NCBI GenBank assembly: GCA_015057625.1
Contig: SVDZ01000003.1
Span: 62,001-126,000 of the forward strand
From: Lachnospiraceae bacterium
GTDB lineage: Bacteria; Bacillota; Clostridia; Lachnospirales; Lachnospiraceae
Reading direction: 5' to 3'
DNA: 64,000 nucleotides
Under the pieces are notes generated by a model, which was not told the DNA's origin, did not search any database, and saw only the letters and a list, made by a program, of their open reading frames with translations. Below, piece after piece: positions 36,554 through 45,891 of this stretch. The position numbers were made by a program, and so were the translations under genes. Position 1 is the first letter of the stretch, and every line of letters starts with the position of its first letter.

Positions 36554-37824
36554 TAGATTTCACCTGCCTTAATAATATAGTCTCCTGATTCCAGTTTTCC
36601 ATCCTGGTAATCCTCTGCAACTGTCTTTCCAACAATAGCAGTATTCTTTCCGATGGTAACTCCATCCGGGATTTCTGAATTCTCACCAATTACTGTGAGA
36701 TCACAATTATATACTTTCTCACTCAATTTGCTGTCTGCATACTCACCTACGCCGACTGTACAATTTTCACCGATTACTACGCCTTCAGCCACGATAGCTT
36801 TATTTAACTTAGTACCTTTTTTGATAACTGTACCCTGCATAATAATTGAATCGTAAACCTCTGCTCCCTCTTCAACTATTACATTTGCAGACACAACTGA
36901 ATTGCAAACTGTTCCGTATACTTCACAGCCCTCACCGACAATACTTCTGTCGACTCTAGCCTTGTCAGATATGTACTGAGGCGGAAGAACATCACTCTTT
37001 GTGTAAATCTTCCAATACTCTTCATAGAGATTAAACTCAGGAACAATATCAATAAGTTCCATATTTGCTTCCCAATAAGAATGAAGAGTTCCTACATCCT
37101 TCCAATATCCGTTGAATTCATATGCAAATATTCTATCGCCTTTTTCATGGCAATATGGAATAACGTGTTTACCAAAGTCACACGATGGCTGGTCTTTTAA
37201 TTTGATAAGAGCCTCTTTAAGTACCGGCCATGAGAAAATGTAAATACCCATTGATGCCAAATTACTCTTAGGTTTTTCCGGCTTCTCCTGGAATTCTGTG
37301 ATTCTGTTTTCTCCGTCGGCAACAACCACGCCAAAACGGCTTGCCTCCTCAATAGGAACAGGCATTACCGCAATAGTAACATCTGCATTGTTCGCCTTGT
37401 GATAATCAAGCATAATCTCATAATCCATTTTATAGATATGGTCACCTGATAAAATAAGTACATAATCAGGATTATACGAATCCATATAATCAAGATTCTG
37501 GAAAATGGCATTTGCTGTACCTGTGTACCAATCAGTATTTTCACTCTTCTCATAAGGAGGAAGAACTGTAACGCCACCAATGTTTCTATCTAAATCCCAT
37601 GGTATACCTATACCAATATGTGCGTTTAATCTGAGTGGCTGATACTGTGTAAGCACACCTACAGTATCCACTCCTGAATTAATACAATTGCTCAAAGGGA
37701 AATCAATAATCTTATATTTTCCCCCGAATGCCACGGCAGGCTTTGCTACCTTAGAAGTGAGAACTCCCAAACGGCTACCCTGACCCCCTGCTAATAACAT
37801 AGCTATCATTTCTTTCTTAATCAC
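36553..37824 (-). CDS. glgC: ADP-glucose pyrophosphorylase catalytic subunit
   Basis: A 423-residue glucose-1-phosphate adenylyltransferase that makes ADP-glucose for glycogen synthesis. [15 protein letters not shown] is the ATP-binding loop; [31 protein letters not shown] and [12 protein letters not shown] are further family motifs. The C-terminal beta-helix is intact. The chosen start is a GTG at 37824 with GAGGTG a few nucleotides upstream; an ATG six codons earlier (MQRGDN) would contain that ribosome site. The divergent 438-bp region to murC should hold its promoter. Other glycogen genes are not in the window. Confidence 0.95.
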   Translation of the reverse strand: MIKKEMIAMLLAGGQGSRLGVLTSKVAKPAVAFGGKYKIIDFPLSNCINSGVDTVGVLTQYQPLRLNAHIGIGIPWDLDRNIGGVTVLPPYEKSENTDWYTGTANAIFQNLDYMDSYNPDYVLILSGDHIYKMDYEIMLDYHKANNADVTIAVMPVPIEEASRFGVVVADGENRITEFQEKPEKPKSNLASMGIYIFSWPVLKEALIKLKDQPSCDFGKHVIPYCHEKGDRIFAYEFNGYWKDVGTLHSYWEANMELIDIVPEFNLYEEYWKIYTKSDVLPPQYISDKARVDRSIVGEGCEVYGTVCNSVVSANVIVEEGAEVYDSIIMQGTVIKKGTKLNKAIVAEGVVIGENCTVGVGEYADSKLSEKVYNCDLTVIGENSEIPDGVTIGKNTAIVGKTVAEDYQDGKLESGDYIIKAGEI

Positions 37825-38262
37825 GTTATCACCTCGCTGCATAAATTATAGTAATTAAAATTATATCATTTTACAGCGCTTAATAAAAGAGTTTTTACCT
37901 ATTTTTTTATTATATATTTCCGTTTTTTTTTGATATTTTAGTATTTTTTTGTTAATTATTACTAATAATTTCTTCAAATTAACCGAAATAGCACATATTT
38001 ATTTCATTTTCCTCCTTATTTTTCGGCACATTTTCGTGATTTTTCTTATTTTTTTATACTTGGCGATGAATATTTATAAAAAATTTCTGCATATTTTTAC
38101 AAACTATTGTATATTCATACATTTTTATTTCCATAGAACACTGAATTTACTCTCATTGATCTCAAACCTTATTTAAGACTTTCAATTTCTTTATTTAATA
38201 GTATAATTAAATAGAATGATTTTTAGATTATTCAAACTATAATTATTTACGGAGTAATTAAA
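37825..38262. other. AT-rich divergent intergenic region between glgC and murC
   Basis: No gene. Very AT-rich with long T and A runs (for example T8 near 37920), consistent with promoter UP elements. A TATAAT at 38202-38207, about 55 nt before murC, is a candidate -10 with a poor -35. An open frame at 37949-38176 is compositionally biased (Phe/Ile/Leu), lacks a ribosome site and is not considered a gene. Confidence 0.5.
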
Positions 38263-39642
38263 ATGTACGAATTAGATTTTAACAAACCTGCCAAACTTCA
38301 TTTTACAGGTATTGGCGGTATCAGCATGAGTGCACTTGCAGAAATTATGATTTCAAGAGGTTTTACCGTAACAGGCTCAGACAACAAAGCATCTGAAATA
38401 ACAAACCACCTTGAATCATTAGGCGCTAAGATTACAATCGGGCAGACCGGAGAAAATGTGGATGATGATGTAGAGGTTCTCATTTACACAGCTGCAGTTA
38501 AGGACGACAATCCTGAACTTGTTGCCGCAAAAGAGAAAAACATTCCACTACTTTCAAGAGCTGAGTTTTTAGGACAGATGATGAAGAACTATAACACAGC
38601 AATCGGTGTTTCCGGAACTCACGGAAAAACTACCACAACATCTCTTTTATCTCAGATTATGATAGAAGCTAACCTCGACCCTACTATATTAGTAGGCGGA
38701 ATCATGCCAACCATTGGTGGCAACACCCGAATAGGCGCTTCTGATAAGATGATTACTGAGGCATGCGAATACACAAACAGTTTTCTTTCCTTCGCACCAA
38801 CTATCGGAATCATTTTAAATGTAGCAGAAGATCACTTAGACTTCTTTAAAGACTTAGACGATATCAGAAACAGTTTCAGAAAATACGCAGAGCTTTTACC
38901 TGCCGACGGATGTCTCGTTATCAATGGTGATATAGAAGATGTTGACTTCTTCACAAAAGATTTGCCTTGCAAGGTTATAAAAGTCGGTAGCGGTTCTTCA
39001 AATGATTACACCGCCTCAAACATCACTTACGACGAACTTGCTCATCCTTCTTTTGACCTCGTTTCAAATGGTGAAGTAATCGAGCATATCACTCTCGGCG
39101 TTACCGGAACTCACAACGTATACAATTCCCTTGCCGCAATTGCTGCTTCTATATTTATGGGAATTGATTTGAGTGTTATCAAGCACGGACTTTCAGCCAC
39201 AAACGGAGCTCAGAGACGTTTCCAGTACAAAGGCAAAGTGGGCGGTGTTACTGTAATTGATGATTACGCTCATCATCCTGATGAGATTAACGTGACTATC
39301 AACACTATAGAGAAATATCCACACAACCATACATACGTTGTATTCCAGCCACATACATACACACGTACTCACGCACTGCTAGATGAGTTTGCAAAAGCAC
39401 TCTCAAGAGTAGACAACGTAATCCTTGCCGACATATATGCTGCAAGAGAAAAGAATACTTTGGGAATAAGCTCAAAAGATCTTATGAATAAAATCAACGA
39501 ATTAGGTGGAAATGCGACCTATTTTCCATCTTTTGATGAAATTGAAAACTTTTTATTAGAAAAATGTATCAACAATGATTTGATTATAACTATGGGTGCC
39601 GGAGATGTTTATAAAATCGGGGAAAAACTCATAGGCGAATAA
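38263..39642 (+). CDS. murC: UDP-N-acetylmuramate-L-alanine ligase
   Basis: A 459-residue Mur ligase that adds L-Ala to UDP-MurNAc in the cytoplasm. HFTGIGGISMSALAEI (13-28) is the UDP-binding N-domain. GTHGKTTTTS (118-127) is the ATP-binding P-loop, TEACEYTNSFLSFAPTIGIILN is the central domain, and IDDYAHHPDEI is the C-terminal signature. Length is typical. GGAG lies 9 nt before the ATG. It stands directly before a cluster of DnaA boxes. Confidence 0.97.
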   Translation: MYELDFNKPAKLHFTGIGGISMSALAEIMISRGFTVTGSDNKASEITNHLESLGAKITIGQTGENVDDDVEVLIYTAAVKDDNPELVAAKEKNIPLLSRAEFLGQMMKNYNTAIGVSGTHGKTTTTSLLSQIMIEANLDPTILVGGIMPTIGGNTRIGASDKMITEACEYTNSFLSFAPTIGIILNVAEDHLDFFKDLDDIRNSFRKYAELLPADGCLVINGDIEDVDFFTKDLPCKVIKVGSGSSNDYTASNITYDELAHPSFDLVSNGEVIEHITLGVTGTHNVYNSLAAIAASIFMGIDLSVIKHGLSATNGAQRRFQYKGKVGGVTVIDDYAHHPDEINVTINTIEKYPHNHTYVVFQPHTYTRTHALLDEFAKALSRVDNVILADIYAAREKNTLGISSKDLMNKINELGGNATYFPSFDEIENFLLEKCINNDLIITMGAGDVYKIGEKLIGE

Positions 39643-39644
39643 AG

Positions 39645-39857
39645 TTATCCACAAATCCACATTATTTTTATGATTTTTAGCATCTAAAAGTAATGTGGAT
39701 TATTAGTTTACATAATTCAAAAATCGTAAACCTCAACGAGGCCTCGAAAACACTTGGCAAACGACAGAATTCGACATTTTATTTTTGCAATTCATCCACA
39801 TTATCCACACTGTCCACATTGCTTTTCAGGCCTTATTTTACAAGGGTTTGTGGTTAC
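39645..39857. promoter_or_regulatory. Cluster of DnaA boxes upstream of replication-loader genes
   Basis: Against the consensus TTATCCACA: perfect matches at 39645-39653 and 39801-39809; one mismatch at 39792-39800 (TCATCCACA) and, reversed, at 39694-39702; two mismatches at 39653-39661, 39810-39818 and, reversed, at 39849-39857. Three boxes are head-to-tail with no or one spacer base (39792-39818). The DNA between and beyond is AT-rich. The cluster fills the 383 bp between murC and the DnaD-like gene. No dnaA or dnaN is visible, so it is more likely a DnaA-controlled promoter or titration site than the main origin. Confidence 0.7.
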
Positions 39858-40025
39858 TTTTTCACTTTTATTATCAATATTTTTGTGCTATACTCATTTT
39901 GCTCGGGGATTGATTCTTTAGCATCAGATTTTGACACTATTTTTTAAATCTAATTAGTATTAAATCCGATTGCAGAATTTAATTTTCGCCCCAATATTTT
40001 TAACTTATAGAGGATGCACAGAATT

Positions 40026-41084
40026 ATGGGAAAATTATTATTAGAAAATTCATTGGCCACAGATGTGACCAGTGTTTCAAATATTTTTATTGACAACTAC
40101 ATGCCAAAAGCAAACGGAGATTTTGTTAAAATCTATCTTCACCTTTTAAGACTCATCAACAATAAAGCTGAAGAACTTGATTTAAACAACATCGCAGACA
40201 TTTTCAACTTTACAGAGGGAGACATTCTCAGAGCTTTGAAATACTGGGAGAACCTTGGACTTCTCTCAACCACAAAAAGTTCTGACAATATAATAAGTGG
40301 AATCAGACTTGAACCTTTTGGCAGGAGTGAACACTACATCAAAGGAGTACATTCAATGCAATTTGATTCCGACACAAAAGCAAATGATGTAAAGCTTCCT
40401 CAAAAGAAGCATTATTCTCCTAAAGACATTTCAGACTTGGCAGAAAATGTTGAAATAGGACAGTTGCTTTTCATTGCCCAGGCTTATCTCGCCAAACCAC
40501 TTAACTCAACTGAAATTAACAGCCTCGTTTATATGTACGATGGCCTCAAATTTCCTGCAGACCTTATCGAATACCTTATGGAGACTTACATTTCAGACGG
40601 TGTCAAAGCATTGGCTCACATTGAAAAGCATGCCTGCGATTTATATTTACACGGAATCAAAGATGTTGAATCTGCCAAAAAATATAAATCAAACTCTACT
40701 GACTTAGGCAAGAAGATTCTTGATGCCTTTGGTATTACAGGCAGACTTGTTGCAAAAGAGGAAAGCAGTTTTATTAAAGTGTGGCAGGATGAATTTGGTT
40801 ACGGCGAGGATCTTATAATAGAAGCTTGCAACAGAACCATTTCGCACACACATTCACCAAGTTTCAAATATGCAAACTCCATTCTTTCCTCATGGCACGA
40901 TGCCGGTGTGAAAGATATGCAGGACATTACAAAACTTGATGAAAATCACGCAAAAGAAAACAAAGAAAAGTACGCCAAACTCAAATCTAAAGGCGTACCT
41001 TCAAAAAAAGTAAGAGACACAAAACTTTCCACTGACAGAGCTTACTCTTACGATGATTTAGAGAAACAACTTCTCAGCAAATAA
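40026..41084 (+). CDS. DnaD/DnaB-domain replication initiation protein
   Basis: A 352-residue protein. The N-terminal part (about 1-100) is a winged-helix-like region (LNNIADIFNFTEGDILRALKYWENLGLL). Two DDBH2 domains follow. The second is clear from VWQDEFGYGEDLIIEACN and the YANSILSSWHDAGV signature (about 280-295). In Bacillota, DnaD and DnaB remodel the origin and help load the replicative helicase. The start ATG at 40026 has AGAGGA about 11 nt upstream; an ATG four codons earlier overlaps that site. The helicase-loader gene follows 28 nt downstream. Confidence 0.88.
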   Translation: MGKLLLENSLATDVTSVSNIFIDNYMPKANGDFVKIYLHLLRLINNKAEELDLNNIADIFNFTEGDILRALKYWENLGLLSTTKSSDNIISGIRLEPFGRSEHYIKGVHSMQFDSDTKANDVKLPQKKHYSPKDISDLAENVEIGQLLFIAQAYLAKPLNSTEINSLVYMYDGLKFPADLIEYLMETYISDGVKALAHIEKHACDLYLHGIKDVESAKKYKSNSTDLGKKILDAFGITGRLVAKEESSFIKVWQDEFGYGEDLIIEACNRTISHTHSPSFKYANSILSSWHDAGVKDMQDITKLDENHAKENKEKYAKLKSKGVPSKKVRDTKLSTDRAYSYDDLEKQLLSK

Positions 41085-41112
41085 TTTAGCACTAAACAGT
41101 TAAGAGGATATT

Positions 41113-42099
41113 ATGAATTTAACCAGCAAACAAAACGAGTTAATATCAAACATATACAATAACAGACGTCTTAGAAATAAAGCTATTCTCGAGCAACGCA
41201 TCGAGGAGGTTTACGAGGCAGTCCCTGAGATTGAAGAAATCAATCGCAAAATTGCTTCTGTTTCTATTTCCGCTGCAAAACTTGCCATTGATGGCGACAA
41301 GGAGGCTCTCAAGTCCCTTGCTTCTGAAATCGAACTGTTGAGTAATGACAAAAGAGTTACTCTTGCGGGAGCCGGATATCCTATTGATTATTTAGACGAA
41401 ATATTTGATTGTCCTAAATGCCACGATACAGGTTATATAAACGGCAAGGACTGCGACTGTTTAAAAAGAACTGTAGTTACAGCACTCTACTCCCAGTCAA
41501 ATCTGAAAGATGTACTGAGTCGTGAAAACTTTGAAACTTTCAATTTTGACTACTACGACAACGACTATGTTGATGAGAAAACCGGCAAGACTGCTTCAGA
41601 AAACATTGAAGACATTGTCGACTTTGCTCATTCTTACATAAAAAACTTTAAAAAAGATAAATCCAGCCTGCTTTTTTATGGTTCTGCAGGCACCGGAAAA
41701 ACTTTTCTTATAAATTGTATCGCAAAAGAGTTGATTGAAAACGCTTTTTCTGTTATATATTTATCTGCGGTCCAATTTTTCGACATTTTGGCGGATGAGT
41801 CCTTCAATAATGGAAAATCATCAGCATACAAAAGTGTATCTCTATCAGAGATTCTAGACTGTGACTTATTAGTCATTGATGATCTTGGGACTGAGATGCC
41901 CACTTCATTTACAGGCTCAGCCCTGTTCAACTGCCTAAACGAAAGGCTTTTACGTCAGAAAGCTACAATTATTTCCACTAATCTTGGAATAGGAGATATC
42001 AAGCAGGTTTACACCGAGCGAATCTTCTCAAGAACTATGGGGAATTTCAAATTGTTTAAGTTTTTTGGCGATGATATAAGAATCAAAAAGCAAATTTAA
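41113..42099 (+). CDS. DnaI/DnaC-like helicase loader ATPase
   Basis: A 328-residue AAA+ protein that loads the replicative helicase. A helical N-domain is followed by a probable zinc site (Cys100, Cys103, Cys114, Cys116 in CPKC and CDC). The ATPase core has Walker A GSAGTGKT (190-197), Walker B LLVIDDLGTE, and an arginine finger region near YTERIFSR. GAGGATATT precedes the ATG. It is coupled with the DnaD-like gene, as in many Clostridia, and both lie downstream of the DnaA-box cluster. Confidence 0.92.
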   Translation: MNLTSKQNELISNIYNNRRLRNKAILEQRIEEVYEAVPEIEEINRKIASVSISAAKLAIDGDKEALKSLASEIELLSNDKRVTLAGAGYPIDYLDEIFDCPKCHDTGYINGKDCDCLKRTVVTALYSQSNLKDVLSRENFETFNFDYYDNDYVDEKTGKTASENIEDIVDFAHSYIKNFKKDKSSLLFYGSAGTGKTFLINCIAKELIENAFSVIYLSAVQFFDILADESFNNGKSSAYKSVSLSEILDCDLLVIDDLGTEMPTSFTGSALFNCLNERLLRQKATIISTNLGIGDIKQVYTERIFSRTMGNFKLFKFFGDDIRIKKQI

Positions 42100-42140
42100 C
42101 CATCAATTAAACCAATTCAACTAACGGAGGAAATCTAAAA

Positions 42141-43310
42141 ATGGCTAACAAAAAATTTATCGAGTCTATTCCGGTAGGACCACTTGCTATTGTTGCTTTA
42201 TCAGGCAGCAAAACATTAGGTGACAGAGTAGACGCTTACATTTCTGAATGGAGAAGCGAAAGACTTGAGGCTAAAGAATCACCTATTACATTTAAGGGAT
42301 ATGTTAAAGATTCATATCTTCTCGATGTAAGCACTCCAAGATTCGGTACTGGTGAAGCAAAATGTACACTTCGTGAATCAGTACGTGGATGTGATTTATA
42401 CATTATTGATGATGTAACAAACTACAGCATCGAATACACAGTATGCGGACATAAAAACCATATGTCTCCTGATGATCATTATGCTGATATCAAGAGAGTT
42501 ATCGCCGCTGCAAGTGGTAAGGCAAGAAAAATTACAGTTATTATGCCATTCTTATATGAAAGCAGACAGCACAGACGTACTTCTAGAGAATCTATGGACT
42601 GTGCAGTTATGCTCCAGGAATTAGTTAACATGGGCGTTAGCAACATCATCACTTTTGATGCTCACGACCCTCGTGTAAACAACGCAATTCCTGTTAACGG
42701 ATTTGAGTCAATCATGCCTACATACCAGTTCATCAAGAATTTATTAAAGAACGTTCCTGACATCAAAATTGACGCTGACCACCTTATGATGATCAGTCCG
42801 GACGAAGGTGCTATGGGCAGAGTTGTATACTACGCCAATGTTCTTGGAGTAAACATGGGTATGTTCTACAAGAGACGTGATTACACTACTATCGTTGATG
42901 GACGTAACCCAATTGTTGCTCACGAGTATTTAGGAGATTCTGTTGAAGGAAAAGACGTTCTTATCATCGACGATATGATTTCATCAGGTGACTCAATGTT
43001 AGATGTAGCTAAACAGCTCAAGAAGAGAAAAGCTAAGAGAGTATTCGTTGCTTCTACATTCGGTTTATTTACAAACGGTCTTGAGAGATTTGACAAAGCT
43101 TACGAAGAAGGTCTTATCTACAGAGTTATGACAACAAACTCAATTTATCAGACTCCTGAACTTTTAGAGAGAGAATGGTATATCAATGTAGATATTGCTA
43201 AATACACAGCATTGTTTATCGACAGATTGAACCATGACGCATCAATCAGCGATCTCTTAAATCCAATCGAGAAGATTTCTAAGAAGGTTGCAGAATACAA
43301 CAATAAATAG
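42141..43310 (+). CDS. prs: Ribose-phosphate pyrophosphokinase, long form
   Basis: A 389-residue PRPP synthetase making PRPP from ribose 5-phosphate and ATP. The PRPP-binding loop is VLIIDDMISSGDSMLDVA, and ITFDAHDPRVNN corresponds to the flexible/catalytic region. It is about 70 residues longer than B. subtilis Prs (about 317), with an extended N-terminal half (TFKGYVKDSYLLDVS, YTVCGHKNHMSPDDHYADIKR). This long form occurs in Clostridia. CGGAGGAAA precedes the ATG at normal spacing, and a terminator follows. Codon use is biased as in highly expressed genes. Confidence 0.93.
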   Translation: MANKKFIESIPVGPLAIVALSGSKTLGDRVDAYISEWRSERLEAKESPITFKGYVKDSYLLDVSTPRFGTGEAKCTLRESVRGCDLYIIDDVTNYSIEYTVCGHKNHMSPDDHYADIKRVIAAASGKARKITVIMPFLYESRQHRRTSRESMDCAVMLQELVNMGVSNIITFDAHDPRVNNAIPVNGFESIMPTYQFIKNLLKNVPDIKIDADHLMMISPDEGAMGRVVYYANVLGVNMGMFYKRRDYTTIVDGRNPIVAHEYLGDSVEGKDVLIIDDMISSGDSMLDVAKQLKKRKAKRVFVASTFGLFTNGLERFDKAYEEGLIYRVMTTNSIYQTPELLEREWYINVDIAKYTALFIDRLNHDASISDLLNPIEKISKKVAEYNNK

Positions 43311-43318
43311 TTAAATAA

Positions 43319-43357
43319 TAAAGGAGAAGATTTACTTTCAAAATCTTCTCCTTTTTA
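43319..43357 (+). terminator. Terminator of prs
   Basis: AAAGGAGAAGATTT pairs with AAATCTTCTCCTTT around a 7-nt loop and is followed by T-rich sequence, about 10 nt past the prs stop. Confidence 0.9.
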
Positions 43358-43394
43358 TTATCCGCAATGCGCCGGATATTTTTTGCTTATATTA

Positions 43395-43871
43395 TTATTT
43401 TATTTTGAAATTAATGTATTTAATCTCTTCTGTTCTAGTCTTTTCAGGATGTTTGACTTTATCTTTTTCTGTAAAGACTCCCATCTTAATTCTGTATTTT
43501 TTGTTCTTCTTGAAATCTGTATTTAGTGTATTCTTTAAAATGACGTAAGTCTTTTTGTCCGAGCCTCCGTGAGGAACACCATAGGCCAACTCAATCCAGG
43601 AAACCTCTTTTGTCCATTCTACCTTTTTCCATTGCTTACCAATCTTCTCTTCCAATTCAAAAGAATCGCCATAAAAGATTGTTCTGTTTTTTGAAGTATT
43701 CTTAATCTTGACTTTTACTAAGACACGCTTTTTGCTGGATTTCACCTTGCTGACACTAACCTTACAGTACTGCTTTTTCGTCTTTGATGAAGTCTTTCCG
43801 TACACTGCGGACGAAGTCAGGCATGCAACCATAAGACCAACCACTAACAATTTTGTAATTAATTTTTTCAT
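43395..43871 (-). CDS. Secreted protein with a bacterial Ig-like (Big_14-type) domain
   Basis: A 158-residue exported protein. Residues 1 to about 25 are a signal peptide (MKKLITKLLVVGLMVACLTSSAVYG). The mature part is very lysine-rich and has the beta-strand pattern of the Big_14 immunoglobulin-like family (IFYGDSFELEEKIGKQWKKVEW, YRIKMGVFTEKDK). Function is unknown. AGGAGGAG lies 7 nt before the ATG at 43871; a 25-codon upstream extension is rejected. It stands alone between terminators. Confidence 0.78.
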   Translation of the reverse strand: MKKLITKLLVVGLMVACLTSSAVYGKTSSKTKKQYCKVSVSKVKSSKKRVLVKVKIKNTSKNRTIFYGDSFELEEKIGKQWKKVEWTKEVSWIELAYGVPHGGSDKKTYVILKNTLNTDFKKNKKYRIKMGVFTEKDKVKHPEKTRTEEIKYINFKIK

Positions 43872-43925
43872 AACAATCTCCTCCTCTATCTCTACAATCA
43901 AATTGTATATAATATTTAGTGTAAT

Positions 43926-43960
43926 AAAAAATCCAAACTGTCCCAATAGTTTGGATTTTT
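43926..43960. terminator. Terminator of the YhaO/YhaN operon
   Basis: AAAAATCCAAACT pairs with AGTTTGGATTTTT across an 8-9 nt loop, about 20 nt past the YhaN-like stop. A5/T5 ends make it usable in both directions. Confidence 0.85.
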
Positions 43961-43980
43961 ATATTATTATTTCTATTTTA

Positions 43981-45891
43981 TCAATCGATAATTACAAGTT
44001 TATAATCTATTCCAAGCTTATCCGCCATAACTTTTTCTCTTGTATGACACGAGAATGCAATAATCTGCTCCAAATGGTCTGACATAAACTTGATAGTACT
44101 TCCCATACGTTTATTATCATACATAACAAACGCATCATCAAGCAATATCGGCTTTGTGTCATCCGCGAAGATAATCTCTGCTGCCGCAAGTCGAAGTGCC
44201 ATATACATCTGCTCGACAGTACCTTTACTGAGTCTGTCCACGGCAATGACTCTTCCGCCCTTTCCTTCGATGGTGATATTCATCTCATCATCCACTTCAA
44301 AATTGTCATATTTACCGTTTGTGATATGATTCATATATACGGAAGCCTTTTGGTTAATCTCTTTACCAAAGCTCTTTCTAATCTCTTCTGCAATGGATCT
44401 GATTGTAGCTATGGCTTCATCAATAGCCTTAAGATCCATATCTATGGCATTTACCTTTTCAAGTCTGAGTTCATATCTCTCAAGCTGCTGTCTGGCTTTC
44501 AAGAGACTTTCTTTCTTTTGTTCAAGTCGAAACTGTGCCTGTGACTTTTCTTCCTTCCTAGACTGAATCTGTTTTGAAATACCGTCAATCTCTGAATTGT
44601 AATCAGAAGTTTCTTCTATCTGCTCTTCTTCGGCCTTGAGTTTGTATGAAATGCTGTTAAGTTCTGCTTCTATAACATTAATCTGACGCTGCGCATAATC
44701 AGACTCGCTTTTTGCAGCCTCAAACCTGTCCACTGATATCTTAAGTTCTTTTAACAACATCAGCTTTTTGGATTTATTCTTCTTTTTAACAAAATACATT
44801 ACTACAAAGAGTAACGTAAATAACAACACTGCAAAAAAACAAATAACTTCTTTTGTCCAAGAAGATGTATCTGACCATTCAATGTATGGATTTGCCACAA
44901 AACAACCAATTCCAATACCTGCTGCAATAACAATAAGTACAAGACAAACCACCGGGATATTGGTCATTGACATAGCTGACTCAATCTGTTTCTCAACATC
45001 TTCCTTCCCTGAAATGCCATGTCCCTCCAAAAGTTCCTTGAGTTCTGCCATATGATTGTCTGACTTTTCTTTGTCCTTACGCAGCTTATCTAAATCTGAA
45101 GACAGCACATCACTTCTTTGAATCATGCTCTCCTGATCAAGATTTCGTTTTATTTGGCGTTCTGTCTGAACATTGTCAAGTACCTCTAGGGCTCTGACCT
45201 TAGTCTTTAACTTACCCACAGACTCGCGGCTCTTTTCTACAGCCTCAATTTCTATCTTTTCTTCCTCTTCAAGTTCTTCAATCTGCTGCTTAATCTCAGC
45301 AATCTCTCTCTCGAGAGACTCCTTTCTGTCAGCACCGCTTTCTTCCATAAGGCGTTCCTTTGTATCTTCAAGGTGATTGATGGCTGCCTCAACATCTATC
45401 TCCGTAGTCTTAGAAGAGCCAAGGTTTGAAGAATAATTTCTTAATACCCTTTCCAAATCACTGTTGGTTATACTTCCAAGCTGGCTGATACTAATAGTAT
45501 TGTAATAGCAGTTCTCATCAAATCCATAGAAGAACTCATCCATCTCATCTTTGTCGAGAACCTTGTCTGTATCCAATCTGGTAATGCGATAAGACTTCTC
45601 GCTTTTTAAGAAGTTACGCTCAATAAGATAATCGACACCCTTCATCTCTATAACCATAGAGCCTTTGTAATTCTGAGGAGTGTCCCAAGGAATATATTTT
45701 TCATATTCATTGCTCTCACTGCTCTTTCCATGTCGTCCATCCAAGCCAAAGAGCATAGCCTTGATAAATGTATGGATAGTGGTCTTTCCGGCTTCATTCT
45801 CACCGTACAGAAGGTTCACTCCGTCTGAGAATTCCAGCACTTTATTATGAAATTTTCCAAAATTCTCCAAGCAAACTTTCTTGATAACCAT
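43981..45891 (-). CDS. YhaN/SbcC-like ATPase with two membrane segments in the coiled coil
   Basis: A 636-residue SMC/Rad50-type ATPase. Walker A GENEAGKTT is at 30-38, the ABC signature is LSKGTVEQMYMALRLA, and Walker B is ILLDDAF near the C-terminus. Long coiled coils (about 170-300 and 375-490) flank two hydrophobic segments (about 312-332 and 347-368) at the place where SbcC/Rad50 has its zinc hook; no CxxC is present. B. subtilis YhaN has a similar layout. It starts directly after the YhaO stop (TAGATG) with GGAGGAAAA as ribosome site, so the pair form one complex, probably acting in DNA end processing at the membrane. Confidence 0.85.
   Translation of the reverse strand: MVIKKVCLENFGKFHNKVLEFSDGVNLLYGENEAGKTTIHTFIKAMLFGLDGRHGKSSESNEYEKYIPWDTPQNYKGSMVIEMKGVDYLIERNFLKSEKSYRITRLDTDKVLDKDEMDEFFYGFDENCYYNTISISQLGSITNSDLERVLRNYSSNLGSSKTTEIDVEAAINHLEDTKERLMEESGADRKESLEREIAEIKQQIEELEEEEKIEIEAVEKSRESVGKLKTKVRALEVLDNVQTERQIKRNLDQESMIQRSDVLSSDLDKLRKDKEKSDNHMAELKELLEGHGISGKEDVEKQIESAMSMTNIPVVCLVLIVIAAGIGIGCFVANPYIEWSDTSSWTKEVICFFAVLLFTLLFVVMYFVKKKNKSKKLMLLKELKISVDRFEAAKSESDYAQRQINVIEAELNSISYKLKAEEEQIEETSDYNSEIDGISKQIQSRKEEKSQAQFRLEQKKESLLKARQQLERYELRLEKVNAIDMDLKAIDEAIATIRSIAEEIRKSFGKEINQKASVYMNHITNGKYDNFEVDDEMNITIEGKGGRVIAVDRLSKGTVEQMYMALRLAAAEIIFADDTKPILLDDAFVMYDNKRMGSTIKFMSDHLEQIIAFSCHTREKVMADKLGIDYKLVIID

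Noticed and set aside
37949..38176. 75-codon hydrophobic reading frame between glgC and murC
   Set aside because: Extreme Phe/Ile/Leu bias from AT-rich DNA, no ribosome site and no conserved pattern.
39645..39857. Main chromosomal origin (oriC)
   Set aside because: DnaA boxes are present, but no dnaA, dnaN or rpmH is visible and gene direction is mixed to the right. Without whole-genome skew it cannot be called oriC.
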